From Pseudomonas putida (GTDB taxonomy: Bacteria; Pseudomonadota; Gammaproteobacteria; Pseudomonadales; Pseudomonadaceae): a DNA stretch of 64,000 bases. Under the pieces are notes generated by a model. That model saw nothing but the letters and a program-made list of their open reading frames with translations, searched no databases and was not told the origin of the DNA. The stretch is from the NCBI RefSeq assembly GCF_002741075.1, contig NZ_CP016634.1:1442501-1506500 (forward strand). Direction: 5' to 3'. How positions within the stretch are numbered: the first letter of the stretch is position 1; the number at the start of each line of letters is the position of its first letter. A program made the position numbers and the translations under genes. Below are positions 1-8,835 of this stretch, in pieces.

Positions 1-546
<546 letters not shown>

Positions 547-569
547 CCCCTAAAATCAGCGGTGCCTGC

Positions 570-655
570 TTCGCGGGTAAACCTGCTTCCCAACGGAATT
601 GCTCCGCTCTCAGACTCGTGTAATTCCTGTGGGGGCGGGTTTACCTGCGAAGAGG
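570..655. repeat. Inverted pair of degenerate P. putida-type REP sequences
   Basis: One arm reads TTCGCGGGTAAACCTGCTTC and the opposing arm, near 634-651, reads roughly GGCGGGTTTACCTGCGAAGA, so the two can pair with a few mismatches. The pair lies between the convergent MFS and LysR genes, a usual place for such elements, where they may act as a transcription barrier. Confidence 0.7.
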
Positions 656-678
656 ACGCCCCGAGCAGGCGGGTTGAA

Positions 679-1575
679 TCAATGATCGGCGGGCTGCAAT
701 GCCGCGAAGCGCTCGCGCAGCCACAGATGCAACTGCGACACCGCAGGCGAGAGCTGCTTGCGGTGGGGGCATACCAGGGTCACGGGCGTAAGCTCACCGG
801 GGTGCTCGGGCAACAGGATCTCCAGCTCGCCCGCCGCCACGTTGGCGCTCACATCCAGCCATGACTTGTAGACGATCCCTTCACCCTCCAGGGCCCAGCG
901 CCGCACCACGTCGGCATCATCGCTGAACAGCGGGCCGCGCACCTGCACGGTGCGGTTGCCCAGGCGCCATTTGTCATAGACCCGCCCCAGTTGCAGGTAG
1001 AGCAGGCAGGCATGCTGCTGGAGTTCCTCGGGTGTACGCGGGCGGCCGTGGCGTGCCAGGTAGCTGGGAGACGCCACCAGCACGCGACGGTTCCAGGGCG
1101 CCAGGGGCAGGGCGATGTAGTTGGCCTCAGCGTTCAGGCCGTAGCGGATGGCCACGTCCACCGGATCGCGGGAAAAGTCGGCGACCTGGTCGGAGAGAAA
1201 GAACCGCAGGCTCAGATCCTGGTGTTCGCGGCGAAACGCACTGAGCCAGGGCAGCAGGATGTTACGCCCAAGGTCCGAAGGCGCCGACACCTGCAGCACA
1301 CCTCGCAGGCTGCTGTGGGCCCCGTGCAGGTTGTCGCGCCCTTGGCGCAGGGTGTCGAGCACGCTCTGGGCGGTGGGCAGGTACAGCTCGCCCTCGGCGG
1401 TCAGGCGCAGGCTACGGGTGGTGCGGGCGAACAGACGCACATCCAGCTCGCGCTCCAGGCGCTTTATCGCCGCCGCCACTTGCCCCGGAAGCAGACCCGC
1501 CTCATGGGCGGCGGCAGTGAAGCTGCCCAGCGCGCTGCTGCGCAGGAACAGTTCGAGATCGGCAAGACGCAGCAT
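679..1575 (-). CDS. LysR-family transcriptional regulator
   Basis: This is a 298-residue LysR regulator. The N-terminal winged helix-turn-helix (about residues 2-60) reads LADLELFLRSSALGSFTAAA followed by a recognition helix and the typical RLFARTTRSLRLTAEG wing. A periplasmic-binding-like effector domain (about 90-295) follows. The ATG at 1575 is chosen because GGAG lies just upstream; a GTG two codons earlier overlaps that site. The gene is divergent from nfsB with about 100 bp between them, so it probably controls the nitroreductase and itself. The effector is unknown. Confidence 0.9.
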   Translation of the reverse strand: MLRLADLELFLRSSALGSFTAAAHEAGLLPGQVAAAIKRLERELDVRLFARTTRSLRLTAEGELYLPTAQSVLDTLRQGRDNLHGAHSSLRGVLQVSAPSDLGRNILLPWLSAFRREHQDLSLRFFLSDQVADFSRDPVDVAIRYGLNAEANYIALPLAPWNRRVLVASPSYLARHGRPRTPEELQQHACLLYLQLGRVYDKWRLGNRTVQVRGPLFSDDADVVRRWALEGEGIVYKSWLDVSANVAAGELEILLPEHPGELTPVTLVCPHRKQLSPAVSQLHLWLRERFAALQPADH

Positions 1576-1677
1576 TTTCACTCCAGGGATGAAAGTGTTG
1601 CTGCATTGTGCGGGTTTTTCTTTTTAACGGGAAAGATAAGATGCGCGACAAATCCGTTCTCTTGAGGAGTTGTCTAG

Positions 1678-2328
1678 ATGGATACCGTTGCCCTGGCCAA
1701 GCGCCGCTACACCACCAAAGCCTACGATGCCGCCCGGCGCATTCCCCAGGCCACTGTCGACGCGTTGCTCGAACAACTGCGCCACAGCCCTTCGTCGGTC
1801 AACTCGCAGCCCTGGCACTTCATCGTCGCCGACAGCGCCGAAGGCAAGGCGCGCATCGCCAAGGCGACCGAGGCGTTCGCCTACAACACGCCGAAGGTCC
1901 TGGATGCCTCCCATGTGATCGTCTTCGCTGCCCGCACCGACATGCCGGAGGCGCACCTGGAGGCGGTGCTGGCTCAAGAGGCCGCCGATGGCCGGTTCCA
2001 CACCGAGCAGGCCAAGGCAGGTCAGGACGTGACCCGTCGCGGCTACGTCAACCTGCACCGCTTCGACCAGAAGGACCTGCAGCACTGGATGGAGAAACAG
2101 ACCTACCTGGCCCTGGGCACCGCGTTGCTTGGCGCAGCCGCCCATGGCCTGGACGCCACTCCCATCGAAGGTTTCGACAGCAAGGCGCTGGACGCAGAGC
2201 TCGGCCTGCGTGAGCAGGGCTTCACCAGCGTGGTGCTGCTGAGCCTGGGCTACCGCAGCGAACAGGACTTCAATGCCGGGCTCAACAAATCGCGCCTGCC
2301 GGCTTCGACGGTGTTCACTTTCCTCTGA
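1678..2328 (+). CDS. nfsB: Oxygen-insensitive NAD(P)H nitroreductase, NfsB type
   Basis: The 216-residue product matches the NfsB/dihydropteridine reductase family along its whole length: N-terminal KRRYTTKAYD, the FMN-contacting SPSSVNSQPWHF stretch (about residues 39-50), LDASHVIVFAA, and a C-terminal GLDATPIEGFD followed by the SRLP motif near the end. The family makes soluble FMN homodimers that reduce nitroaromatics and quinones. GAGGAG sits at good distance before the ATG. It is divergent from a LysR gene and ends 10 bp from the convergent MFS gene. Confidence 0.93.
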   Translation: MDTVALAKRRYTTKAYDAARRIPQATVDALLEQLRHSPSSVNSQPWHFIVADSAEGKARIAKATEAFAYNTPKVLDASHVIVFAARTDMPEAHLEAVLAQEAADGRFHTEQAKAGQDVTRRGYVNLHRFDQKDLQHWMEKQTYLALGTALLGAAAHGLDATPIEGFDSKALDAELGLREQGFTSVVLLSLGYRSEQDFNAGLNKSRLPASTVFTFL

Positions 2329-2338
2329 ACCGCACGGG

Positions 2339-3799
2339 CTAGTCGTCAGGCGCCTGTGACAGGGGCCTGGCCACATGCTCCAGCGAGCGGCGTTCGGCTG
2401 CGGTGCCCCAGCGTGCTTGCACCAGCGCGGCGATGATCATCAGGCCGGCGCCGATCAGGTAGCCATACAGCACGTTGATACGCTCACCCGTCTCGATCAG
2501 TACGCCGAACAACGCCGGCCCGATCAAGCCGCCCAGGGCTGTGCCGAAGGCATAGAACACGGCGATCGCCAAGGCGCGGATCTCCAGGGGAAAGGTCTCG
2601 GCCACGGTGAGGTAGGCGGAGCTGGCGGCGGCGGAGGCGAAAAAGAAAATCACCATCCAGGCCGCCGTTTGCTCTGTGACATCGAGCAGGCCTTGCTCGA
2701 ATCCATACCCGCTGATGGCCAGCAGTGCACCGGATATCAGGTAGGTGGCGCTGATCATGACGCGGCGACCCAGCACATCGAACAATCGCCCCAGCAGCAA
2801 TGGACCACAGAAGTTGCCCAAGGCGAACGGCAGCACGTACCAGCCGACACGCTCGGACGGCACGCCGTAGAAATCGGTGAGCACTAGCGCATAGGTGAAG
2901 AAAATGGCGTTGTAGAAGAACGCCTGGGCGCTGAGCATGGTCAGGCCTACCAAGGCGCGACGCCGGTGCGCGACGAACAGGCAGCGCATGATCTCGCCCA
3001 AGGGCGTGTGGTCGCGGGCGCGCAGGCGCAACGGTGGAGTATCGATGGCAGGTAGCGCGATGCCGCGCGCAAGCAACTGGCGTTCGATATCGGTGACGAT
3101 GCGTTCGGCGCGCTCGGGCTGGCCATGGACCATCAACCAGCGCGGGCTCTCCGGGATCCACAGGCGCATCAGCAGGATCGCCAAACCCAGCAGCGCACCG
3201 ATGCCGAAGCACAGGCGCCAACCCAGATCGCCGCCGACCCGTGCCGGGTCGAGCAGGATCACCGCGCCGATCGCCCCAAGGGCTGCCCCCAGCCAGAAGG
3301 TTCCGTTGATCACCAGGTCCACCCAGCCGCGGTAGCGGGCGGGGGTGAACTCTTGGATGGTCGAGTTGATGGCGGTGTACTCGCCGCCGATGCCTGCCCC
3401 GGTGAGAAACCGAAACAGCAGAAAGCTTGCCAGGTTCCACGAAAACGCAGTGGCAGCCGTGGCGCCGATATACAGCGCCAGGGTGACGAAGAACAGCCTG
3501 CGCCGACCCAGGCGGTCGGTCAGCCAGCCGAAGAACAAGGCGCCAAGCACGGCCCCGGCGATGTAGGCGGCGCCTGCCAGGCCGATCTGGGTGTTGCTCA
3601 TGGCCAGCGCCGGGCTGTCCTTGAGGGCACCGGACACCGAACCCGCCAGGGTGACTTCGAGCCCGTCCAGCAACCAAGTGATTCCCAGGGCCATCACCAG
3701 CAGGGTGTGGAAGCGGGTCCAGGGCAGTCGGTCGAGGCGGGCGGGAATGTCGGTGTGGTAGAGGCGCCCGGCCGAGGTGGGGAGCGAGGGTTGGTTCAC
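2339..3799 (-). CDS. MFS transporter, metabolite:H+ symporter type
   Basis: The 486-residue protein has twelve predicted membrane helices and the two hallmark loops of sugar/metabolite porters: GWLTDRLGRRRLFF after helix 2 and LFDVLGRRVMIS in the C-terminal half, plus PESPRWLM before the central cytoplasmic loop (about residues 220-270). Inner-membrane proton symport of an organic solute is expected from the family. It lies downstream of the cysteine desulfurase gene on the same strand with a 135 bp gap, so co-transcription is possible but not shown. The substrate is unknown. Confidence 0.9.
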   Translation of the reverse strand: MNQPSLPTSAGRLYHTDIPARLDRLPWTRFHTLLVMALGITWLLDGLEVTLAGSVSGALKDSPALAMSNTQIGLAGAAYIAGAVLGALFFGWLTDRLGRRRLFFVTLALYIGATAATAFSWNLASFLLFRFLTGAGIGGEYTAINSTIQEFTPARYRGWVDLVINGTFWLGAALGAIGAVILLDPARVGGDLGWRLCFGIGALLGLAILLMRLWIPESPRWLMVHGQPERAERIVTDIERQLLARGIALPAIDTPPLRLRARDHTPLGEIMRCLFVAHRRRALVGLTMLSAQAFFYNAIFFTYALVLTDFYGVPSERVGWYVLPFALGNFCGPLLLGRLFDVLGRRVMISATYLISGALLAISGYGFEQGLLDVTEQTAAWMVIFFFASAAASSAYLTVAETFPLEIRALAIAVFYAFGTALGGLIGPALFGVLIETGERINVLYGYLIGAGLMIIAALVQARWGTAAERRSLEHVARPLSQAPDD

Positions 3800-3934
3800 C
3801 AGGGTGGGCTCCGGTCTGCTGGCGGTATGTGCCTGGCAGTGGAGCCCTTTTCAGCGGGCGGAGTTCACTTCAGCGACGTCGATAACACCACGGTCTTTGT
3901 GGGAGAGGGTTCACCCGCCAATAGGCCGGGACCG

Positions 3935-5089
3935 TCACCACAAGGCGACAGACGCGGCGCTCACCACTCGCCCGAACACGTCGATGGCCTTGTCCACCTC
4001 GGCCTCGCAAGTGAAGCGTCCCAGGCTGATCCGCACGCTGTTGCGCGCCTGGGCATCTTCCAGGCCCAGGGCCAGCAGCACATGGGACGCGGCGTTGCTC
4101 GCCGAGTTGCACGCCGAGGTGGAGGACAGGGCCAGCTCGCTGGCCAGAGCCGCGCTGTTGAAGCCCTTGGCGTCGATGCACAGGTTCAGGGTGTGAGGGA
4201 TGCGTTGTTGGGCGCAGCCATTGAGGCTCACGCCGGGTAGGGCCAGTAGCCCTTGGCGCAGGCGCTGGCTGAGCAGGGCGATGCGTTGGTGTTCGCTGTC
4301 GCCGGGCCCGCCGGCCAGTGCGAAGGCACTGCCCATGCCGACGATCTGGTGGGTTGCCAGGGTGCCGGAGCGCAGGCCACGCTCATGGCCACCGCCGTGC
4401 ATCTGGGCACGCAGCATCGTGCGCGCGCGCGGGCCGACATAGAGTGCGCCGATGCCCTTGGGGCCATACACCTTGTGGGCCGAGAACGACATCAGGTCAA
4501 CCGCCTGACAGGTCAGGTCCAGGGCGACCTTGCCCACGGCCTGGGCGGCATCCACGTGCAGCAGGGCGCCATGGGCGCGCACGCATTCGCCGATGGTGGC
4601 GAAATCGGTGACCGTGCCCAGCTCGTTGTTGACCGCCATCAGCGACACCAGGCGGGTGTCTTCACGCAGCGCTGCCTGTACCGCCTGCGGTTGAATCAGC
4701 CCATGCGCATCCGGTGCCAGGCGCGTGACCGCCCAGCCCAGGCGTTCGAGCTCGGCCGCGGTGTCCAGCACCGCCTTGTGTTCCAGTTGGCTGGTGATCA
4801 GGTGACCCGGCTGGCCGGCACCCTGGGCGATGCCCTTGAGCGCCAGGTTGTTCGATTCGGTGGCGCCGGAGGTCCAGACCAAATCAGCCGGGTCGGCACC
4901 CACGCGCTCGGCTACCTGGCGACGGGCCTGCTCCACAAGTTCGCGGGCGGCCTGGCCATAGGCATGGCCGCTGGAGGCCGGGTTGCCGAAATGCGCCTCT
5001 TGGCCGAGGCAGGTGATCATGGTCTCGATGACGCGAGGGTCGACAGGGGTGGTGGCGGCGTAGTCGAAGTAGAGTGGGGCGCTGGGCAT
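3935..5089 (-). CDS. Cysteine desulfurase (IscS/NifS family, class V aminotransferase fold)
   Basis: This 384-residue PLP enzyme removes sulfur from L-cysteine as a protein-bound persulfide. Visible features are TSGATESNN (73-81), His104 in the EHKAV motif, the PLP-binding Lys206 in SFSAHKVYGPKG, and the persulfide-forming Cys327 in SSTSACNSAS. It stands alone, without iscU, iscA or iscR, so it is a second copy rather than the housekeeping isc gene. An AT-rich upstream region with a palindrome precedes it. Its sulfur acceptor cannot be told from the context. Confidence 0.9.
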   Translation of the reverse strand: MPSAPLYFDYAATTPVDPRVIETMITCLGQEAHFGNPASSGHAYGQAARELVEQARRQVAERVGADPADLVWTSGATESNNLALKGIAQGAGQPGHLITSQLEHKAVLDTAAELERLGWAVTRLAPDAHGLIQPQAVQAALREDTRLVSLMAVNNELGTVTDFATIGECVRAHGALLHVDAAQAVGKVALDLTCQAVDLMSFSAHKVYGPKGIGALYVGPRARTMLRAQMHGGGHERGLRSGTLATHQIVGMGSAFALAGGPGDSEHQRIALLSQRLRQGLLALPGVSLNGCAQQRIPHTLNLCIDAKGFNSAALASELALSSTSACNSASNAASHVLLALGLEDAQARNSVRISLGRFTCEAEVDKAIDVFGRVVSAASVALW

Positions 5090-5194
5090 GATGGGATTCC
5101 GTGCGGGTCGTCATGGAGTGGCGATCGATGGATCCATCGTACCCAGCGCTCTGGAGATGCTTTTTACCTTGTTGGCCCAGTGCGCAGCGGCCTG

Positions 5195-5210
5195 AGGAAA
5201 AGTTTTTCCT
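5195..5210. promoter_or_regulatory. Palindrome AGGAAAAGTTTTTCCT, possible operator
   Basis: Seven-base arms are separated by two bases, and a partial copy (AGGAAATTTTTCTC) lies about 20 bp further on. Both are in the 185 bp between the cysteine desulfurase start and the end of the LysR gene. No T-run suited to a terminator follows on the minus strand, so a protein-binding site for the desulfurase promoter is more likely. This is inferred from symmetry and position only. Confidence 0.4.
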
Positions 5211-5274
5211 ATTGAGCTTTCCGTGTAGGAAATTTTTCTCTAAGCGGTAGGTTTGGCCTTGGGTGCATAGGGCG

Positions 5275-6201
5275 TCAGGCCGTCATGCGCTGCTTTTCTT
5301 CTTCCTCCACCACCCGTTCGCATAGATCGATGATCTGCTCGCGCATCCACCGGTTGGCTGGGTCCTGATCGGTGCTTTCGTGCCAGTACAAGTGGGTTTC
5401 CAGCGGCGGTACTTCGACCGGCAGCGGCAAGTGGCGCAACTGATGGCGGCGGGCGAAGCGCTCGGGGACGGTCATCACCATGTCGGTCTGCTGCAGCACC
5501 TGGGACGCCATCAGGTAATGCTGCGAGCGCAGGGCGATCTTGCGCTGCACACCCATCTTGCCCAGGGCCAGGTCGACATAGCCAAGGCCATTGCGGCGGC
5601 TGGAAATATGGATGTGGGTCAAGGCCAGGTAACTGTCGAGGGAGAGCTTGCTTTCGGCCAGCGGGTGCCCCGGGCGCAGGGCGCAGACGAAGCGGTCCTG
5701 CATAAGCTTGACGTGGCGCACCTGCGGGTCGGTGTTCAGCGGCGCGTCCACGGCAAAATCCAGGTGGCCGGCGGCCAGCTCCTTGGTGGTTTCGCGCCGC
5801 TTGCACAGGAAGCTTTCGATCATCAGCGCCGGGGCCAGGCGCCGCAGGCGCTGGAACAACGGTGGCAAGATCACCGCCTCGGTGAGGTCGGTCATGCTGA
5901 TGCGGAAAGTCTTGTTGGCCTGTTGCGGGTTGAAGGTGCGGCTTTCCTGCACCGAGGTGCGCAGCAGGGCCAGTGCGTTGCGTACCGGGCCGATGATGTT
6001 CTGCGCCATAGGGGTGGGCACCATGCCTTGGGCGGTGCGCACGAACAGCGGGTCGTTGAAGGTTTCGCGCAGGCGCGACAGGGCATTGGACACCGCAGGC
6101 TGGGTGATGCCGACGATCTGCCCGGCACGGGTCAGATTGGCTTCGGTGTAGATCGCATCGAAGACGATGAACAGGTTGAGGTCGACCTTGCTGAGGTTCA
6201 T
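5275..6201 (-). CDS. LysR-family regulator (NodD/PcaQ-like subgroup)
   Basis: This is a 308-residue LysR protein. The N-terminus MNLSKVDLNLFIVFDAIYTE with the helix GITQPAVSNALSRLRE and the DPLFVRTAQGM wing is typical of the subgroup in which NodD and related activators fall. A C-terminal effector domain (about 90-300) follows. It is divergent from the acyl-CoA dehydrogenase gene across 140 bp, so that gene is the likely target. The ligand is not known. Confidence 0.92.
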   Translation of the reverse strand: MNLSKVDLNLFIVFDAIYTEANLTRAGQIVGITQPAVSNALSRLRETFNDPLFVRTAQGMVPTPMAQNIIGPVRNALALLRTSVQESRTFNPQQANKTFRISMTDLTEAVILPPLFQRLRRLAPALMIESFLCKRRETTKELAAGHLDFAVDAPLNTDPQVRHVKLMQDRFVCALRPGHPLAESKLSLDSYLALTHIHISSRRNGLGYVDLALGKMGVQRKIALRSQHYLMASQVLQQTDMVMTVPERFARRHQLRHLPLPVEVPPLETHLYWHESTDQDPANRWMREQIIDLCERVVEEEEKQRMTA

Positions 6202-6341
6202 GGCACGGCTCTTTATAGGAATTATCGGCCGATCATATATTGCTTATGAATGTTAATACACGCGGAAAATAGACTAGGTGGATACCGTCTGGGTGCTCTA
6301 GGCTCTGGCCCATGTTCTTCAGCCTGTGAAGGGAGCCTCAG
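6202..6341. promoter_or_regulatory. Divergent LysR / acyl-CoA dehydrogenase promoter region
   Basis: This 140 bp stretch is the most AT-rich near here (around 6215-6275) and contains the interrupted symmetry TTATAGGAATTAT (6212-6224), of the kind LysR proteins bind. AAGGGAG lies upstream of the acyl-CoA dehydrogenase ATG. Exact start sites cannot be placed. Confidence 0.4.
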
Positions 6342-7571
6342 ATGGATTTCGCCTATTCGCCCAAGGTCCAGGCGTTGCGCGAGCGCGTCACTGCATTCAT
6401 GGACGCCTATGTCTACCCAGCCGAGCCGGTATTCGAACGCCAGGTCGCCGAGGGCGATCGCTGGCAGCCCACTGCGATCATGGAGCAGCTCAAGGCCCAG
6501 GCCCGCGCGGAGGGGCTGTGGAACCTCTTCTTGCCTGAATCGGAGTACGGCGCGGGTCTGTCCAATCTCGAATACGCCCCCTTGGCCGAGATCATGGGCC
6601 GCTCGCTGCTGGGCCCGGAGCCTTTCAATTGCTCGGCGCCGGACACCGGCAACATGGAAGTGCTGGTACGTTATGGCAGCGAGGCGCAGAAGCGCCAGTG
6701 GCTGGAGCCCTTGCTGCGCGGGGAGATCCGCTCGGCGTTCGCCATGACCGAGCCGGATGTCGCATCTTCCGACGCCACCAACATGGCCGCCACGGCTGTG
6801 CGTGAGGGTGACCAATGGCTGATCAACGGGCGCAAGTGGTGGACTTCCGGTGCTTGCGACCCGCGCTGCAAGGTGATGATCTTCATGGGCTTGTCCGACC
6901 CCGAAGGGCCGCGTCACCAGCAGCACTCGATGATCCTGGTGCCCACCGACACGCCGGGCGTGAAGATCGTCCGCCCGCTGCCGGTATTCGGCTACGACGA
7001 TGCCCCCCATGGCCATGCCGAGGTGCTGTTCGAGAACGTGCGGGTGCCCTATGAAAACGTGATTCTGGGTGAGGGACGCGGCTTCGAGATCGCCCAAGGC
7101 CGCCTGGGCCCTGGTCGTATTCACCACTGCATGCGCTCGATCGGCATGGCCGAACGGGCCCTTGAGCTGATGTGCAAGCGTGCGGTCGAGCGCACTGCAT
7201 TCGGCCGACCGCTGGCCCGGTTGGGGGGGAACGTCGACAAGATCGCCGATTCGCGCATGGAGATCGACATGGCACGGCTGCTGACGCTCAAAGCTGCCTA
7301 CATGATGGACACTGTCGGCAACAAGGTCGCGCGCAGCGAGATCGCCCAGATCAAGGTGGTGGCGCCTAACGTGGCGCTGAAGGTGATCGACCGGGCGATC
7401 CAGATCCACGGTGGGGCTGGGGTCAGCGGTGACTTCCCGCTGGCCTACATGTATGCGATGCAGCGTACCCTGCGCCTGGCCGACGGGCCGGATGAAGTGC
7501 ACCGGGCGGCGGTGGGCAAGTACGAAATCGGCAAGCATGTGCCCAAGGAGCTGCTGCGTAGCGGGCACTGA
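6342..7571 (+). CDS. Acyl-CoA dehydrogenase (ACAD10/11-like)
   Basis: The 409-residue flavoenzyme has the three-part acyl-CoA dehydrogenase fold: an N-terminal helical domain, a middle beta domain with [15 protein letters not shown] (about 130-145) and [11 protein letters not shown], and a C-terminal helical domain with [22 protein letters not shown] and the active-site loop LADGPDEVH. The subgroup oxidises acyl-CoAs with FAD, often branched or hydroxylated ones. It is transcribed away from a LysR gene, probably its regulator, and has no adjacent thiolase or CoA ligase. The substrate is unknown. Confidence 0.92.
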   Translation: MDFAYSPKVQALRERVTAFMDAYVYPAEPVFERQVAEGDRWQPTAIMEQLKAQARAEGLWNLFLPESEYGAGLSNLEYAPLAEIMGRSLLGPEPFNCSAPDTGNMEVLVRYGSEAQKRQWLEPLLRGEIRSAFAMTEPDVASSDATNMAATAVREGDQWLINGRKWWTSGACDPRCKVMIFMGLSDPEGPRHQQHSMILVPTDTPGVKIVRPLPVFGYDDAPHGHAEVLFENVRVPYENVILGEGRGFEIAQGRLGPGRIHHCMRSIGMAERALELMCKRAVERTAFGRPLARLGGNVDKIADSRMEIDMARLLTLKAAYMMDTVGNKVARSEIAQIKVVAPNVALKVIDRAIQIHGGAGVSGDFPLAYMYAMQRTLRLADGPDEVHRAAVGKYEIGKHVPKELLRSGH

Positions 7572-7574
7572 ATG

Positions 7575-7594
7575 GGGGCCGCCCAGGCGGCCCC
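7575..7594. terminator. Strong GC hairpin between convergent genes
   Basis: The sequence GGGGCCGCC-CA-GGCGGCCCC forms a perfect nine-base-pair inverted repeat. It sits just after the acyl-CoA dehydrogenase stop and before the end of the convergent TerC gene. There is no T-run on either side, so any termination would depend on the stem alone. Confidence 0.55.
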
Positions 7595-7613
7595 GAGGCG
7601 GGCTGACCGTGGC

Positions 7614-8669
7614 TCATGGACGAGATCGGGGTGAGCTGACGCGTTCGTCTTTCTCAGCGCTACGGGGCTGGTCAGGCTGGTCGTGCGACGAGTCGTCGTG
7701 CCGGGCCCGGGTCTTGAACAGTGACAACAGGACTCCGCCGAGCAGCAAGCCGAAGGTCACGCCAAGCGATAGCAGGGCCGGCACCTTGCCCACCAGGCCG
7801 TGGTAGAAGATCTTGCAGCCGATGAACACCAGCACCAGCGCCAGGGCGTACTTGAGGTAGACGAAGCGGTGCATCAGCGCTGCCAGGGCGAAGTACAGCG
7901 AGCGCAGGCCGAGGATGGCGAAGATGTTGGAGGTATAGACGATGAACGGGTCCTGGGTGATGGCGAAGATCGCGGGTACGCTGTCGACGGCGAACACCAG
8001 GTCGGCCAGTTCGATCAGCACCAGGGCCAGGAACAGCGGCGTGGCATGGCGTAGGGCGGTGCGCTGCCCGGGAGGCGTGAGGCGCACGAAGAAGTGCGCG
8101 CCGTGGATCTGCTCGGTGACCCGCATGTGCCGCCGCACGAAGCGCAGCACCGAGTTGTTGGCAAGGTCCGGGTGGCTCTCCTGGCGCGACAGGGCCATCT
8201 TTACCCCGGTGAACAGTAGGAAGGCGCCGAACAGGTAGAGTACCCAGGCAAAGTGCTGCACCAGCGCCGCACCCACGCCGATCATGATCGCCCGCAGGAA
8301 CACCACTCCCAGGATGCCCCAGAACAGCACCCGGTGCTGATAACGGCGGGGAATGGCAAAGAAACCGAAGATCATCGCCATGACGAACACGTTGTCCATC
8401 GACAGCGATTGCTCGACCAAAAAACCGGTGTAGAACTCAAGGGCCGACTGCGCGCCGAGCTCGTACCAGACCCACGCGCCGAACAGCACGCCGACGCTGA
8501 AATAGCCCGCGTACAGCAACAGGCTCTCGCGCATCTCGATCTCGCGGTTTTCGCGGTGCAGCACGCCCAGGTCCAGAACCAGCAGGCCGATGACGATTGC
8601 GATGAAGACCAGCCACAGCCAGGCGCTGGTGCCGAGGAACGGGGTGGTGAGGAATGTCTGCAGAGCCAT
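7614..8669 (-). CDS. TerC/Alx family integral membrane metal transporter
   Basis: This 351-residue inner-membrane protein has about nine helices and the two family signatures: EQSLSMDNVFV (about 83-93) and ELADLVFAVDSVPAI (about 219-233), whose acidic residues lie in the membrane. TerC/Alx proteins are linked to Mn2+ export, pH response and tellurite resistance. The ATG at 8669 is chosen because AAGGAGGGG lies just before it; an in-frame start 29 codons upstream has no such site. The tail is highly charged. It stands alone, so its role rests on the family. Confidence 0.9.
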   Translation of the reverse strand: MALQTFLTTPFLGTSAWLWLVFIAIVIGLLVLDLGVLHRENREIEMRESLLLYAGYFSVGVLFGAWVWYELGAQSALEFYTGFLVEQSLSMDNVFVMAMIFGFFAIPRRYQHRVLFWGILGVVFLRAIMIGVGAALVQHFAWVLYLFGAFLLFTGVKMALSRQESHPDLANNSVLRFVRRHMRVTEQIHGAHFFVRLTPPGQRTALRHATPLFLALVLIELADLVFAVDSVPAIFAITQDPFIVYTSNIFAILGLRSLYFALAALMHRFVYLKYALALVLVFIGCKIFYHGLVGKVPALLSLGVTFGLLLGGVLLSLFKTRARHDDSSHDQPDQPRSAEKDERVSSPRSRP

Positions 8670-8771
8670 CGTGAGCCCCTCCTTGAATGTCGACGTTGCA
8701 TGGCAACAGTGATCCGACATGGCGGCTTGGCAGCCGTCAGAGGGGCCCGGTATCACATGGGTTTGAGCGTA

Positions 8772-8786
8772 GTCCCGATCCGGGAC
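8772..8786. repeat. Short perfect inverted repeat upstream of the TerC gene
   Basis: GTCCCG-ATC-CGGGAC lies in the 165 bp between the PstS-OmpA gene end and the TerC start, both on the minus strand. It could be a weak terminator for the upstream gene or part of the TerC leader. No T-run follows. Confidence 0.35.
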
Positions 8787-8835
8787 CCTGCCGAATGGCG
8801 CGCTGTTACATTTTTTTGCAGTGCTGCGCAGTCTT

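Noticed and set aside
8670..8835. Possible yybP-ykoY manganese riboswitch upstream of the TerC gene
   Set aside because: TerC/Alx genes are often under this riboswitch, but the leader lacks the conserved GGGGAGUA core and its usual pairing; only a short hairpin is present.
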